Assembly: GCA_013423385.1 (NCBI GenBank)
Contig: BLZA01000035.1
Span: forward strand, 248,001-312,000
Origin: Naganishia liquefaciens
Taxonomy: Eukaryota > Basidiomycota > Tremellomycetes > Filobasidiales > Filobasidiaceae
Reading direction: 5' to 3'
DNA: 64,000 nt
Shown here: positions 12,133 to 23,245 of the stretch, in pieces
How the letters are laid out: the number at the start of each line of letters is the position of its first letter
Position numbering within the stretch: position 1 is the first letter of the stretch
Position numbers and translations under genes: made by a program
The notes under the pieces: model-generated
What the model saw: the letters and a program-made list of their open reading frames with translations, nothing else
What the model was told of the DNA's origin: nothing
Databases searched by the model: none

Positions 12133-12596
12133 ATGCTACATGTATTTTCAGAAGTGCTACGTGCACCATAATCCTTGTCGTCTATTAAGGCAAGTGAATT
12201 GTTATAATGTAGCTCTGAACGCAAACGAAGAAATCAATGCAGAGATGGTGAACGTTCCAAGTTGACGGATTGACGGATTTCTATACATGCTGCACGCGGT
12301 AACCTACCTATCGACGGTAGCCATCACGGGATTGAAAGCGATAGTGAACTGTCTTGATTTCCCTTCCCCATATGCCCTGCAAACGTTACGCGTACTGCAA
12401 AGAGAACGCTATTTGTTGCATGGAAGAAGCCGAGGCGCATGTGGCGTAGATTCGATTCGAAATGTTCCGGATAACCATCGCACATTCGAAATGCACATGT
12501 TGTGATACAGCAATCTGTATGGAACCGAATACACAGACAAGATTACATCTTACTCTAGCATACAGATGATTAGTTCATACAGCAGTTGGTCGCCAG
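12133..12596. other. Convergent 3' intergenic region
   Basis: About 460 bp between the stop codons of the trehalase (plus) and sugar porter (minus) genes. It is AT-richer than its neighbours, as expected of 3' UTRs and polyadenylation regions. No gene is seen. Confidence 0.5.
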
Positions 12597-15025
12597 CTAG
12601 TTGTGGGCGTTGTTGCCACCACCCTTCCTTTTGATAACTTCCACAGAATCATCCAAAACCACCATGGGCTGTAATCGCACGTTCCGCTGCCAGAAGATCC
12701 AACGCTTAATCCAGTAAGGAAGAGCGTACTTGTACTGATATTTGATGAAAGTGCTTGAAGGCACGCTGAAAACGTAGTCGAGTTCCTCCAGAGTAAGACT
12801 GAGAGAATGTCAGCGAGGATTGCCAGGTCTCTACGGACAGAACACTTACGCCTTTGTTTCTGGAACAAGATGGAAAATCATCACGAAGGCTATCATGTTC
12901 AATCCAGCCTAGATATCGCAAAAAGGAAAACTTTAGCAAACACCTTCAACATGCGTCCGCGCAACCACCTACGTAGAAACAGAAGGAGCCTGTGCTTCCT
13001 AGCGCTGCAAGCATCGCTGGGAACGTGATTGATAGAATGGCGCTGAATCCAAGGCAGACAGACACAGCGAACGCCATTCCGATTTCTCGCTGAGCGAGAG
13101 GGAAAACTTCGGCCGAGTACGTGAACGGAACTGGTCCTTCGCCGGGACTGTAGGCGGCAGCGAACAGGTAAACAAACAGCGCAACCAATCCGACCTTGGC
13201 GGTCTTATGGGTTTCTTCCGGGATCAAGAAGCAGAGGCCACCTGCGAGCAGGAAGACGGCCATGATCGGGAAAGTGAACAGCAAGAGTGATCTTCTGCCG
13301 TAAGTATCGATAGTGAACAGGGCAGGGAATGCAAACTGCGACAGAAGGTTAGATCGGCTCCAAAATTTCTGTCTTCATACATACGACGAAGTTGACCGCA
13401 CCGAACCCAAGGGAAGCGTACAAGGCTTGACGCGATGTGAATCCATTCTCGGCGAAAATAGTGCTGGAATAGAAAGCGATGATGTTGATGCCGCACATTC
13501 TATTCACAGAAACATTGAGCCTTTGCAAAGACATGTCGTGAGCTTTGGACTTACTGTTGAGCAAGCATGACCGTGAATGCGGCCCATGTAGCTCGCTTGA
13601 CTCGAGGAATGACGAAAAGTTCCTGGAATCTTCGGAAGAAGTTATCGGCACGGAGGATTTTGGCTTCTTCATCCAGCTGGGCGCTGATGTAGTAGAGATC
13701 CCGGGCAGCCTGGAGAGGCGTAAATCTCAGTCGCAACAGAGACTTGTACGCCTTGGCATGTCGACCCTTCTTCAATAACCAACGCGGAGATTCTGACCGG
13801 CGTGTCAACCTTTAATTTGTTTTCGTGCCTCGTTCAGAAACTCACCTGGAGTGAACCAAATGCCGACCGCGAGGGGAACAGCGGGAATGAAAGCGGACCC
13901 AAGCTGCAATCTCCAGGCGATGGCTCCCGTGTCCTGCACGATGACGTTTGCAGCGAATCCTGAGGATACGTCTTAGCGAAAAGCGGGTCACCTTATTAAC
14001 GACTGAAACGAACCAAGGAAAATGCCGAAAGCCGTCCATAGCTGCCAACTCATAACGAGGGCACCTCGAATGGCAGCGGGAGAGTTCTCCGCAGCGAAGA
14101 TGGGTACGGTTGACCCCTTGGCGCCCATACCAAGACCGAGGACTGTAATGCAATATTAGCATCGCTCACGTCTCTTGAGATTCACTACATACCAAGTCTG
14201 CAGACGAACAAGCCTTGCCAACTCTGTGTGAATCCAGAACCGATGGGCGTCGCGATCAGGCAGAGTGCAGTGAGAAAGATTACGCCTCGTCGTCCGAGGA
14301 TGTTGTTGCTGGAGACGGCTTCTTGTCAGTACCCTTAGCCACGAAAGGCGTCTCGCTAATCACGAACAGAGGATCGGATAACCAAGCGCCACAAAGAGCG
14401 GAAGCGATATACGGGGCAGCGTTGACGAGACCGACAAGCCATTCCTGCGAACACGATTTAGCTAACCTGTCGCCATGATGCTGAGTCCTACTTACATCGC
14501 CTCCTTTGCCCGCGATACCGAACTCGGTAGGGAAGCTCAAATTAGCGCCGTTACTGCGGGATATTAGTAGGGATATGAGGCGTTGTAGATATAGGAGACT
14601 TACCTTCCAGTCTGATCCCATCCTTGTGTCGCGGCTCCGACTGAGCATACAAAGATGGTCCAATACAGAGTCATAGGATGCTTCCACCTATGATTGCGTT
14701 CCTGTGTAATAACAGCGCGATCGTCGTCGTTCAACTCAGGAATTGACATGTAATGTTGAGGTCGCTGCGCGAGCAGAGCTCCCTTGCGAAGATCGTCAAT
14801 CGCGTGCTCCAGTCCGTGCTGGGCGGCAAATCGGTCGACATCGGCCAACAATTCTTCTTTGCTGTAGTGTGCGAGGACGTTGTGGACTTGATTGTTGTCA
14901 GAAACATCGCTGTCCTCTACTGTCGTCGATATTCCCTTTTCTGTATTGTCTGGGTATCGGCCATCGTTATACGACTCGTAGTGAGCGGTCTCCACCTTGC
15001 TAGGGGCCGACTTGATCTCTGACAT
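12597..15025 (-). CDS. MFS sugar/polyol porter
   Basis: About 600 residues from roughly ten exons, read leftward from [11 protein letters not shown] long hydrophilic cytosolic N-terminus of about 110 residues precedes the twelve-helix fold. Sugar-porter marks are visible: [12 protein letters not shown] in the central loop, GVIF/GRRG-type loop basics, [14 protein letters not shown] in the second half, [17 protein letters not shown], and [16 protein letters not shown] after the last helix. The protein ends in a charged tail ([13 protein letters not shown]). The family is proton-coupled or facilitative uptake of sugars, polyols or related compounds at the plasma membrane; the substrate cannot be told from the sequence. 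A TATA-like TATATATACA lies at 15091-15100, 66 bp upstream of the start. Several introns are short and some exon borders in the middle are approximate. Confidence 0.9.
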
Positions 15026-17420
15026 GATAGACGATGTGTGTTGTGGAGCTCCTTGTCAATTAGGGGCAAACATCGACGATCCCAAAAGATTATATATACA
15101 AAGCCCAGCTAGGACTTGCCCACTCGGGAAACGCAGAACAGCCAGGGGCCGATGGGGGACCTGAAGGAGGACTCATCAGCTGATACCTGCTGATCCTACT
15201 GAGATGCGTTGACACTGCCGGCGGTCCCTTTCTCGCTCACATTTTGCCTCTGACGGTTTCTAGCGCGACCATCAAAGTCGACGCGAAGAGAGCAGGATGA
15301 GGGCACGGTCGAGGGCTCCATATGGAGAATTCGGAAGGATCGTCATGGCTAGAGCTCGCCCGTGCCAGCCGAGCGGGGAGACACGGGACAGCGAGGAGCT
15401 CAAGAAGGAAAACAGCAGGATACATGTGCGATACAGGAATGCCCCGAGTATTCATTCGTGGAGCTGACGGGGGAACCCGAAGCGACAGAACAAGAATAGC
15501 ACACAAATAGTGGAGGCAGCAGGTACCGGATTCGCGACCGGGATGACCGTGGTCTCGACGGGATCCTCGATGGCCACAAGAACCCTTCGAGAGATTCCTT
15601 TAAACAGCCTCCCTAACTCTTCTTCGGCACCTGAAAAAGCGCAGTTGTAATCGCTCGTTTATCGTTAATTACAAACTACATAGCCTGGAAGAACGCACCT
15701 CAAGAGGGCTTTCCGAATAGGCTACATGAATTGCGCTTGTGTCTAAAGTGTCGCCTGAGCGTGTCGAGCAAAGCTCAGCGCGGTCTTCAGCTTCTTGCGC
15801 TGTGTTTCTGCACTGTTCATCTCAAGAGCAGATATCTGAAGGTAGTATCGCACTCAACCCTTTTGCCCAAGCCTGTAATTGCAGTAGCGCTGCAGAGTCG
15901 GCATATGAATAAAGACTCCTGCAGCTTCCCCACCGGTTCCTGATGATTACAGTCTGATCATGAAAGCTATCGTAAATTCGCGCAATGACGGTGCACGAGC
16001 TGATGAGCGAGGAGAAATCGAGAAGGTGGAGTTGTCGGGGAGTACATCCGGGACCCCATCGGGGATTCGGAGATGACGACGCGCAAGACAGGCCATTATT
16101 AGGCAATTGGGCAAAGGAGAGGTTGTAGTATGCTCGGGGAGGTTAATGTCCCGCTATATTTGGCAAATGCCAAGAAGACAGGAGGGGGCATCACATGTTA
16201 TAGACTTCCCCCTAGGTCCCGACTCTTGTATTCCTCCAAGCTACAGTACATCTGCCACTTCCTTGTCGATCAACACAGTTGTTCTGCAATACTGCTGGCT
16301 AGCCGCTAGCCCTGCCAATTTGAAAGACCTAATTGTAGCGGTGGGCAATCCGGAGCGTAAGGATGATAGGCAGCCTCGATGAAAGTGTAGCACTGGAACA
16401 CGTTGACTGTATGGTGACGATGACACACTCCTAAGAAGTCTCAGGGGGGAGCATCTGGTCTCCTTCTCTGGCATTCTGGTAGATTTTCAGCTTTGAACAA
16501 CTTGCTGACTGGGCCCAATTCTTGTGAGCTTGCTTTTCAGACCCAATTGCTGACTACAGGGACCTCGTGACCCGTCGATTTCGCAGAGCATGATCTTTTC
16601 TGCATAATGTCATGATTGCCCTCCATCAATTGGCGCCAGGGGCCACTGCTCCTCTGCGACGTGAAACCGTTGTCCAGCTTCACATGTTGCCTTGCGCTCT
16701 TCCCTTCAGGCGCATAAACTTGGCACTGTCACCTACAAAAGGCTTCAATACAGGGGCAAAACAGCTCCCAATCTTGAGCTCCCCCCTCTTCGTTGATTTT
16801 CCAAAGCTGTCGAGCGTCATTCAATCTACAATCCACGAAGATGTCCCTTTTTGAGATTCTGCTAGGCTTCCTGAGTTCTGTAAGTGTCCAGAATTGAACA
16901 AGCCTATGACGGTACTTGTAGACATTGCCAATGGGGGTTCTTCTCTTACGTGTTGTGCTCGAAGCGACCCGCCGGTAACCCGCCTGCGAAAGCCCCTTCG
17001 GAAGCCTTCGGAGCTTCGGTTTACCGCAAACAAATTTAGCTCATAATACCCACAAATTCCCGATTTTCTGCAAGTACCACTTGGTTTTTCGATGACGGTT
17101 CAGCATGACGATCGTGAATGCGTGTCTGCTCTACCTTGAGCTCTGACCGACGGATGGCACTACCATCGACAAGCAATGAGTGCGGGGATTAGGAAGAACC
17201 AATATCTGTGCCTGGAGCGGTATTCGATTGGGTTCAAGTGTGAGTCGACTGGAAGTAAAACCGGCAGTCGCGTCTTGGGCAGTCGGGCAAAGGGTTGCGC
17301 TGAGTGCTGCTCACCGCCTGTTGTTGCCTGCTAGCGAAATGATGACGAGCGCCATCCTTGCCATATAGAAAACGATAATCATGTCGATATTTGTGTAATT
17401 TCAAACGGCACATCAATTCC
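15026..17420. other. Gene-poor region, first part
   Basis: About 2.4 kb with the promoter of the sugar porter at its left (TATA at 15091-15100) and a candidate spliced microprotein at 16841-16978. The remaining short frames on both strands look random, with no motifs, splice consistency or recognisable RNA genes. Confidence 0.4.
16841..16978 (+). CDS. Candidate hydrophobic microprotein (31 residues)
   Basis: An ATG in the context CACGAAGATGTCC opens a 13-codon exon (16841-16879), then GTAAGT...TTGTAG (16880-16921, 42 nt), then 18 codons and TAA (16922-16978). The product would begin MSLFEILLGFLSS and continue TLPMGVLLLRVVLEATRR: a single hydrophobic helix with a basic end, like small membrane-complex subunits. 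The intron is phase 0 with consensus ends. I do not recognise the family. An ORF this short can arise by chance, so the intron and start context are the main support. Confidence 0.35.
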
Positions 17421-17518
17421 TCTCATAGCTCAGTTGGAAGAGCGCGGCATTGTAATGGTGAATATTCACAAGAATACGAATTGCGCGGTAATGCGAGGGT
17501 TGAATCGATTCCGAGACA
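17421..17518 (+). pseudogene. Decayed tRNA-Tyr-like copy
   Basis: The 5' part, from TAGCTCAGTTGGAAGAGC through the anticodon loop ATTGTAATGGTGAA, matches the tRNA-Tyr gene at 18003-18100 without a mismatch over about 37 nt. The 3' part has lost pairing: the acceptor strands do not match and no proper T arm forms around GGGTTGAATCGATTC. It is therefore most likely a pseudogene or a 5'-half duplicate. Confidence 0.6.
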
Positions 17519-17632
17519 CATCGCGCGGATACAACTAGGGGTGATTAGCTATAGCCATGACTAGTACTTCGATACACCACTCTTCCCAGCGCCTGACAAA
17601 ATGACATGAAATGCCTTGCTTTCAAGCCTCGT

Positions 17633-17700
17633 TGCATATCTCAGTTGGAAGAGCGTCGCATTGCCAACCAACAGAATCGTCTAATTCAAGCTGGACTTGC
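17633..17700 (+). pseudogene. Partial tRNA-like fragment
   Basis: The segment contains ATCTCAGTTGGAAGAGCGTCGCATTG, closely matching the D arm and upper anticodon arm of the nearby tRNA-Tyr. After that the similarity ends and no acceptor or T-arm pairing is found. It seems to be another 5'-half remnant. Confidence 0.4.
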
Positions 17701-18002
17701 TATCATAATTCACCCAAGCTAGGTCAGATAAAGGTCAGAGAAAACGCCATCAAACGGATCCGGGATGCTTGTTATCGTCGAGCGATCATCCGCGAGGCTT
17801 GTGTGAACGTTGCATGCGGACGGCTCACTACGAGACCACAAGCCATCGGTACGAAAATGCCCTTGAAGCTTGTCTCGTCAACAACAAACGAGTAGACTAG
17901 TATTATACTCATCAGGACTGGAACATCGATTTCGTTAGCATTAGTGTTCGCCCTAGCTGGGGAGAGAATGGCCTCGGGGTACGAGAAGCTTGCAAAAAGA
18001 CA

Positions 18003-18100
18003 TCCCTCGAACCTGGATCGAACAGGTGACCGCGGCAGGTCGCATTCATGTGTTTGTTCACCATTACAATGCCGCGCTCTTCCAACTGAGCTATCGAGGG
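18003..18100 (-). tRNA. tRNA-Tyr(GTA) with intron
   Basis: On the minus strand the acceptor strands CCCTCGA and TCGAGGG pair perfectly. The D arm is GCTC-AGTTGGAA-GAGC. The anticodon stem CGGCA pairs with TGCCG, with loop T-T-GTA-A, giving anticodon GTA at 18065-18067. An intron of about 25 nt follows the base after the anticodon, as in eukaryotic tyrosine tRNAs. The T arm is ACCTG-TTCGATC-CAGGT. All arms are intact, so this is the functional member of the local cluster. Confidence 0.9.
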
Positions 18101-19169
18101 GTGTTGTGTTTGAGGGCAAGAGAAAACAATTCATGACTATAAATTCGAGAACTCTCAAAATAGCTCAGAATACAGCAACAGCTTCTGCACACTCGATGCA
18201 TCTTGCGCGGCAGTACTAGTACTCTTGATCGACAGCCCGAGCAGTACTAGTTTACGAGCGACTTCCCACTGGACACTGAAAAGCCCTTCACACTAATCAC
18301 TCCAGGATAGCAATGGATCAGATGACGGCGGCACCAGCGGCGTCCCGGCTAAACGAGGCACCCTTTGCCAGTCTCAAAAAGGCGAGGAAAGGCTCCATAG
18401 TGCGGTTGACCGCCTCCTCGCCGGCGCTCGACAATACTGGGGAACGAGCCGAATTCATACCTGACCGCTAATTCAGCTGTACACGACATCCAACAGCTTA
18501 TTCGCTCAACCAATTCCTAGGAGTACGCCATACTTCCGACAATCAAGCGCTCCCTCCCCTATCATCTCTTAATCTGCGCCTGCGCCCATCATCCCGCCTC
18601 AGTCCTCACTGCGTTTCGAGCGCGATGATCAAGAATTTTCGCTCTGCTTCCGTAATTCCGCCTCCGAGACTCCGCGCCGAGTTCGACAATTACGAGGGTC
18701 GCTGCACTGAGGAGGACCTTGTAAACTGTCAAAAAGATCCCGATAGGCGAATCTGCGGTCTGAGCCACGGAGGGAGGCTCGGCAGGGCGCCTGATAGGAA
18801 AATCAGGCTCCTGCAGGACAGGGAAAGAATATCCGACAGGGGCGCCTGGGAGGGCGCCTATCCATTTTTCCCAATCGCGCCTGTCGGCGCGATTAGGAAA
18901 CAATCCAACGGTTGCATGCTGGCATAATCTTGGCCAAGCCAGCTTCAACCTAAGCGCGGAAGACTTCTCAGCCTCGTCTCAATTCTACCTTATTCTGAGT
19001 TTTCAGCCACTCCTCTTGACCTGACGAAAAACGTCTATCAGCAATGATTTACTGTCCTGTACAGTAACAGTTGTAGGCTTGTCACAAAAGGTCTAGCGAG
19101 ACCAACGCATCAACGGTTCGAACCGCGACATAAATTCAACGTCGCTCTAACGCTTCATTATACACCTTA
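18101..19169. other. Intergenic region with GC-rich inverted repeat
   Basis: About 1 kb with no clear gene. A 52-codon open frame (18313-18471, starting MDQMTAAPAAS) is possible but unsupported. A perfect 9-bp inverted repeat AATCGCGCC/GGCGCGATT with a 4-nt loop lies at 18873-18894, in a stretch rich in GGCGCC-type words. Confidence 0.4.
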
Positions 19170-20021
19170 TCATTGATCTTTACTCGCATCTGCCTCGGCT
19201 ATCAACGCCGCGCGGCTTTCCTCCTCTTTTCTCTGCCTCTCGGCATCTTCCTTGAGATGGCCGATCTTATCCTGTGCAATGCGTAAACAACCTTCTAGAG
19301 CTCCAAACGTGGTACCGAGGAGAACTGTGCGGAGGAATAGCGGAGTTGGGAATTGATCTATGATTGCGCATGATTAGTCTTTGACAGCAGAGAAGGGTGA
19401 CAGAAAACGTACTGAAACCTGATATCACGGCACCAAGGATTGAACCCGCGATACCTCCATCCAGCCATTCGAATCCGATTCCCCCGTCCGTTGTCGTTGG
19501 AAAAACACCTGTCGACCGTACCTCTGTGCCTTCTTCGTCTGCCTTTGATCCGAAGGAAATGCCTCGAGCGAATCCTAACCGATTCCGCACCGACCGCACA
19601 CCTTCTTCCGAGAGCACGTATAGCGCAGTTGCAGCCCCCAGAGTGAGACCAGTCTTTGATCCCTCGCGCAATGATCCGAATAATATCCTATAATTCCGTG
19701 TCTTGGTGTAGAAGTACTACAAAGAGAGACAGCTCAGCCTTCGAATGCATGAGTTCGAGCAAAGGTTTGACTTACCCATCCTTGTATCGTCGTTGGTTGC
19801 CGATGGGCATTCTCCGCCAAGAACCTCAACCTCGCACGACTCCCTCCACGAGACATTCCAATCAATGCTCCAAGTACTACCGCTGTTGGAGGCAAGATGA
19901 GGAGCCGGCGGGGAATGTGGACAGACCATCTCTCGGTGAGTGTCTGCAAGTTGTCGATTGTCGGCGGCGCTGGTGTTTCGACGGGCTGAGCGGGAAAGTC
20001 TACCCTGTTTGCGGTGGCCAT
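19170..20021 (-). CDS. Tim17/Tim22-like membrane protein
   Basis: Three exons give about 245 residues, from MATANRVDFP to EADASKDQ. The middle has glycine-rich hydrophobic segments typical of the Tim17/Tim22/Tim23/Pmp24 fold: VVLGALIGMSRGG, FGSLREGSKTGLTLGAATALYV, GGIAGSILGAVISGF and VLLGTTFGALEGCLR. The C-terminus is a charged helix (DAERQRKEEESRAAL). Members of this superfamily sit in mitochondrial or peroxisomal membranes, some as protein-import channels. This protein lacks enough landmarks to be called Tim17, Tim22 or Tim23 itself, so it is probably a lineage-specific relative. The intron phases (at GW and at GF) join cleanly. Confidence 0.65.
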
Positions 20022-20588
20022 AGCGGATCCCGTTTGATTCTTGTCGATGCGTTACGGTATGTTTTGAGGAGGTCCTACTAGGGTGTCAGGTCAACGAACT
20101 AGGGCAGCTGATGAGTCAACAGGGACTGGTGATGGCATGCTGGTTGCTTCAAGACCACTAGAAATGAGAAGTCGCTCGAGCGATAGCTAGACGAGTTGAT
20201 GTTCTGCTTCCGCCGATTATTAGTGATCGCGACAAAGTAAACATCCCGAGCAGTTCTTGAGCTGCCAGTCTGCCACAACCAACGCTTGGTACAGTCGTTA
20301 ACACTGCGCTCTTGAGGCAGATCCGGATAGAGAGGGAGTTGTGCTGCAAGTGCGACCGTGAAATACATTATAGCATCGAAGAGGAATCGGACATGATCGG
20401 GTGGGCGGGCATTGCGATATACGTAAATTTCATAATCAATCAAGCGAAAAGATACAATCACGGTTCATGCTGACATTCTAACGTTGCCCCGACAAGGATG
20501 CCTAACATATACATACAAGGCTTACTAGGCCCTGCCAACCTTCTCGACAACTCGTCAAGGTTGCTTCTCGCTTCCGCAGACAAGCAAT
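20022..20588. other. Intergenic region, no gene seen
   Basis: About 570 bp holding the promoter of the Tim17-like gene and the 3' region of the GATA-factor gene, both on the minus strand. No feature stands out. Confidence 0.45.
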
Positions 20589-23245
20589 CTACTGGTCCTC
20601 GTCGTCGCTTCTGATGGACGGGCCTCGTGAATGGCTGGTTCGTCCCGCCTTCTTCGACCTTGGCTGCTTAGCTCCTGAGAACTGCTTCGAGCTCTTCTTT
20701 CCGGCCATAACCATCGTTCGAGCAAAAGATCGATAGGATGCGTCTCGAGGCTCGTTCTGGGAAGGGCAGATAGCAGAAGCCTTAGCTCGAGGTCCAGCAT
20801 TGGGCGAAATGTCGTCAAGCGGGGTATGGAGACCATATGAAGTCATCTCGCTGGCTGTGGAGACAGCTCCGGCAGATCGGCCAGATTCTAAAAGAAAACG
20901 ATGATCATGGATGTCAGACGCTCGATGCAGGTTGCTTACTGTTGGAGTTCAGGCTGATACGTCGATCTTCGTTCTCGTTCTCGGAATCCTCGACAGACTC
21001 CTTTCGACTGGGCGCTCGGGAATTCTCCTCGTCCTCCCGCGTAGACACAATGATAGCGTTGACTCGAGCATTTGCTGACTGAGATATCTGGAGTGACTTG
21101 AGTCCGAGCTCCTTGACCGACTTCTTACGCTTCTTGGCGGCGCCGCTGCTTCGTGAAGGCGGGTTTTGGATTTCGTCTAGCGGGAAAGGTCGAGCAACGC
21201 CGTGGGTCTTTTCATAAATGCCGCACCGGTTGCAGAGCTAGAGAAGAGGTAAGCAGAATCACACGAGGAGCAAGTAAGGGCTCACAATATTTTCATGATT
21301 GAGACAGCTTCGTCGCCAACTTGGAGGATCTCGAGATCCACAAGTGTAGCATTCTCGCTTGAGCTGCCAAAGGATATCAACAACAAGCCTCAGCAGGAAG
21401 GAAGTCACTCACCCTATCCGTCTGCTTGTCTTCGGCGTTAGACGTATATTGGATCCTGTTTGACTTCGCGGCCTCGGCCTCGATCTGCATCAACGCCCTT
21501 CGCCCATCCTGTCGCTTCGTATCCACCGCCTTTCGCTGTTGGGTCGATATCTTGACGCTCTTGCGCGTAGGCTGCCAATCGGCGTCGCCTCCTTGACTAT
21601 CTTCGGATTCGGAAGTGACCGACGAGCTGCGCGTTCGCTTCATAGAGACAGGGGCAAGGTAAGCTGGTTCGTAATACTCATTATCGCTCTCGCCGTCGGC
21701 GTCTTCCGTTCGGGCGCGATATCGTGCTGCAGGACTTTGGCTAACATTTCTGTTGGTGGAAGCAACGGAGTGTCGGTGCTCGGGGGTGCCGGCCTCCATC
21801 TCCATGTCTTCTCCATAGTGATACGCGAATGCATTCTGCTGACGTGCCCATGCGTGGTGCGACATGGCCTGGGCGGGTTGGAATGCTTGAGGTGGATATG
21901 CGTAGGTCAAGTTGCCGTTGATATCCTGGATCGCCTGGGGCATGGGATTGGCAACGTAGTGCGGCTGACCGTCGGGGGCAAAGAGAATGGAGTAGGTTTG
22001 CGCTGGGTGACCGAAGAATGGGGTGGTCGCCGGAAAGGAGTATGAAGGAATTCGAGCGTGTTGTCCGTTTGGGGGATTCGGATGCGGCACTACAATCGGT
22101 CAGCACAGGCATGGGGAGAGAGCACTACTAGACTTACTGTTTTGAGGTACGGCTTGCGGCATGGCATAATCGAAAGGTGCTGCAGCCGGCACAGAAGCGG
22201 AACTCGAGGCGGTGATAGGAGGTCGAGGAAGCTGCGTCTGGTGCTCGGCTGGCGCGGTGAAGGATGGAACGTCCGCAGAGGCAGCACGCTGCGGTATGGC
22301 TTGCTTCTCCTGGGTAGGTATGACGGGAGCCCGAACGGCGTGTCGCGCCTCTGCGGACAGAGTTTGCGTGGGCTCCTTGGGCGGTTCTACTGGCACGGCT
22401 TTTTTGACATCGTCCTCGTTTTTGACCGAGGTCTCAGGCGAGATGGGAACGCGCACAGGTTCTGACTTGGACATGGCGACACTTGCTGGATCGTTGTATC
22501 TGATGGGAACAGGCCGCTGCATTGGCGGGAAGGAGGTCGCGAAGTCTTGTTGAGCGGCCTCGAACGACGTACAACTGGGTGTCGGCGTCAGGTGCGAGAC
22601 GGCGCCGAAGAAGGGATCTGCGCGAAATTGAGTAGCGGTGTAGACGGGTGTGAGACCGGTTGAAATGTAGTATCCCGCAGAATATGGATGGGTGAACGGA
22701 AGAGGAGTTGGAGGACCTCGTCGCGCGTCTACGTCCGTGGATTCGGTTGACGTTGCTGCAAGAGGGCGAGTGTGCTGAATGCGAGGTGAGTGGGCCGTGG
22801 CGCCTGCGTTATAAGCACCGACAGTGAATGGTGAGTTGGCAGAAGCGGTCATCGGCGCAGTGTACTGGATAGCACTGCTGAGTGAGAAGAGGGGCGGATT
22901 AAAGCGGATGTTGTATGTCAAGCTTGAATCAGCGGGATAGAAGAAGGTCGACGTTTGATCCGCTTGTGGCGAGGGTTGATGAAGATCAGTCTGTTGATGC
23001 GATTGGGCCGCCGCGTCGAGACCTGATGCCGAAGGAAGGAAATCTTGTGGCGAGGGAGGACGCGTCTTTTGCGGGATGGATTGGCCGGAAGGGGTAAGTG
23101 CCGGATCGAGATCGCCTGCAAACTGGGCGGCGTGCGTTTCGAGCGGCGTGTTGTGTGCGCTATTGACCAAAGAGGAGAGGTCCGAAGTCGTTGATTGACT
23201 GTGTCGTCTTCCAGAATCATCCATCATGGTAAACGATGAAACCAT
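20589..23245 (-). CDS. GATA-type zinc-finger transcription factor
   Basis: Five exons give about 815 residues. The first 560 residues are low-complexity, rich in Pro, Ser, Ala and Gln, and probably disordered activation regions. The single zinc finger lies across an exon border: CYTCGSRDPPSWRRSC then LCNRCGIYEKTHGVARP. The spacing is C-X2-C-X19-C-X2-C, longer than the usual X17 or X18 loop. A basic tail (AAKKRKKSVKELG) follows and probably contacts DNA or acts as a nuclear signal. GATA factors in fungi control nitrogen use, iron uptake, light response or mating; which applies here cannot be told. The first in-frame ATG at 23245 is used; a second ATG pair at 23227 (MMDDSGRRHS) is an equally good start. 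Confidence 0.88.

Noticed and set aside
19085-19135. GGTTCGAACC, a tRNA B-box-like palindrome
   Set aside because: No T-arm stem of five pairs, D arm or acceptor stem could be formed around it on either strand.
19425-19460. GGATTGAACCCGCGATACC resembling a tRNA 3' part
   Set aside because: It is coding sequence of the Tim17-like gene on the minus strand (GGIAGSILGAV) and lacks the other arms.
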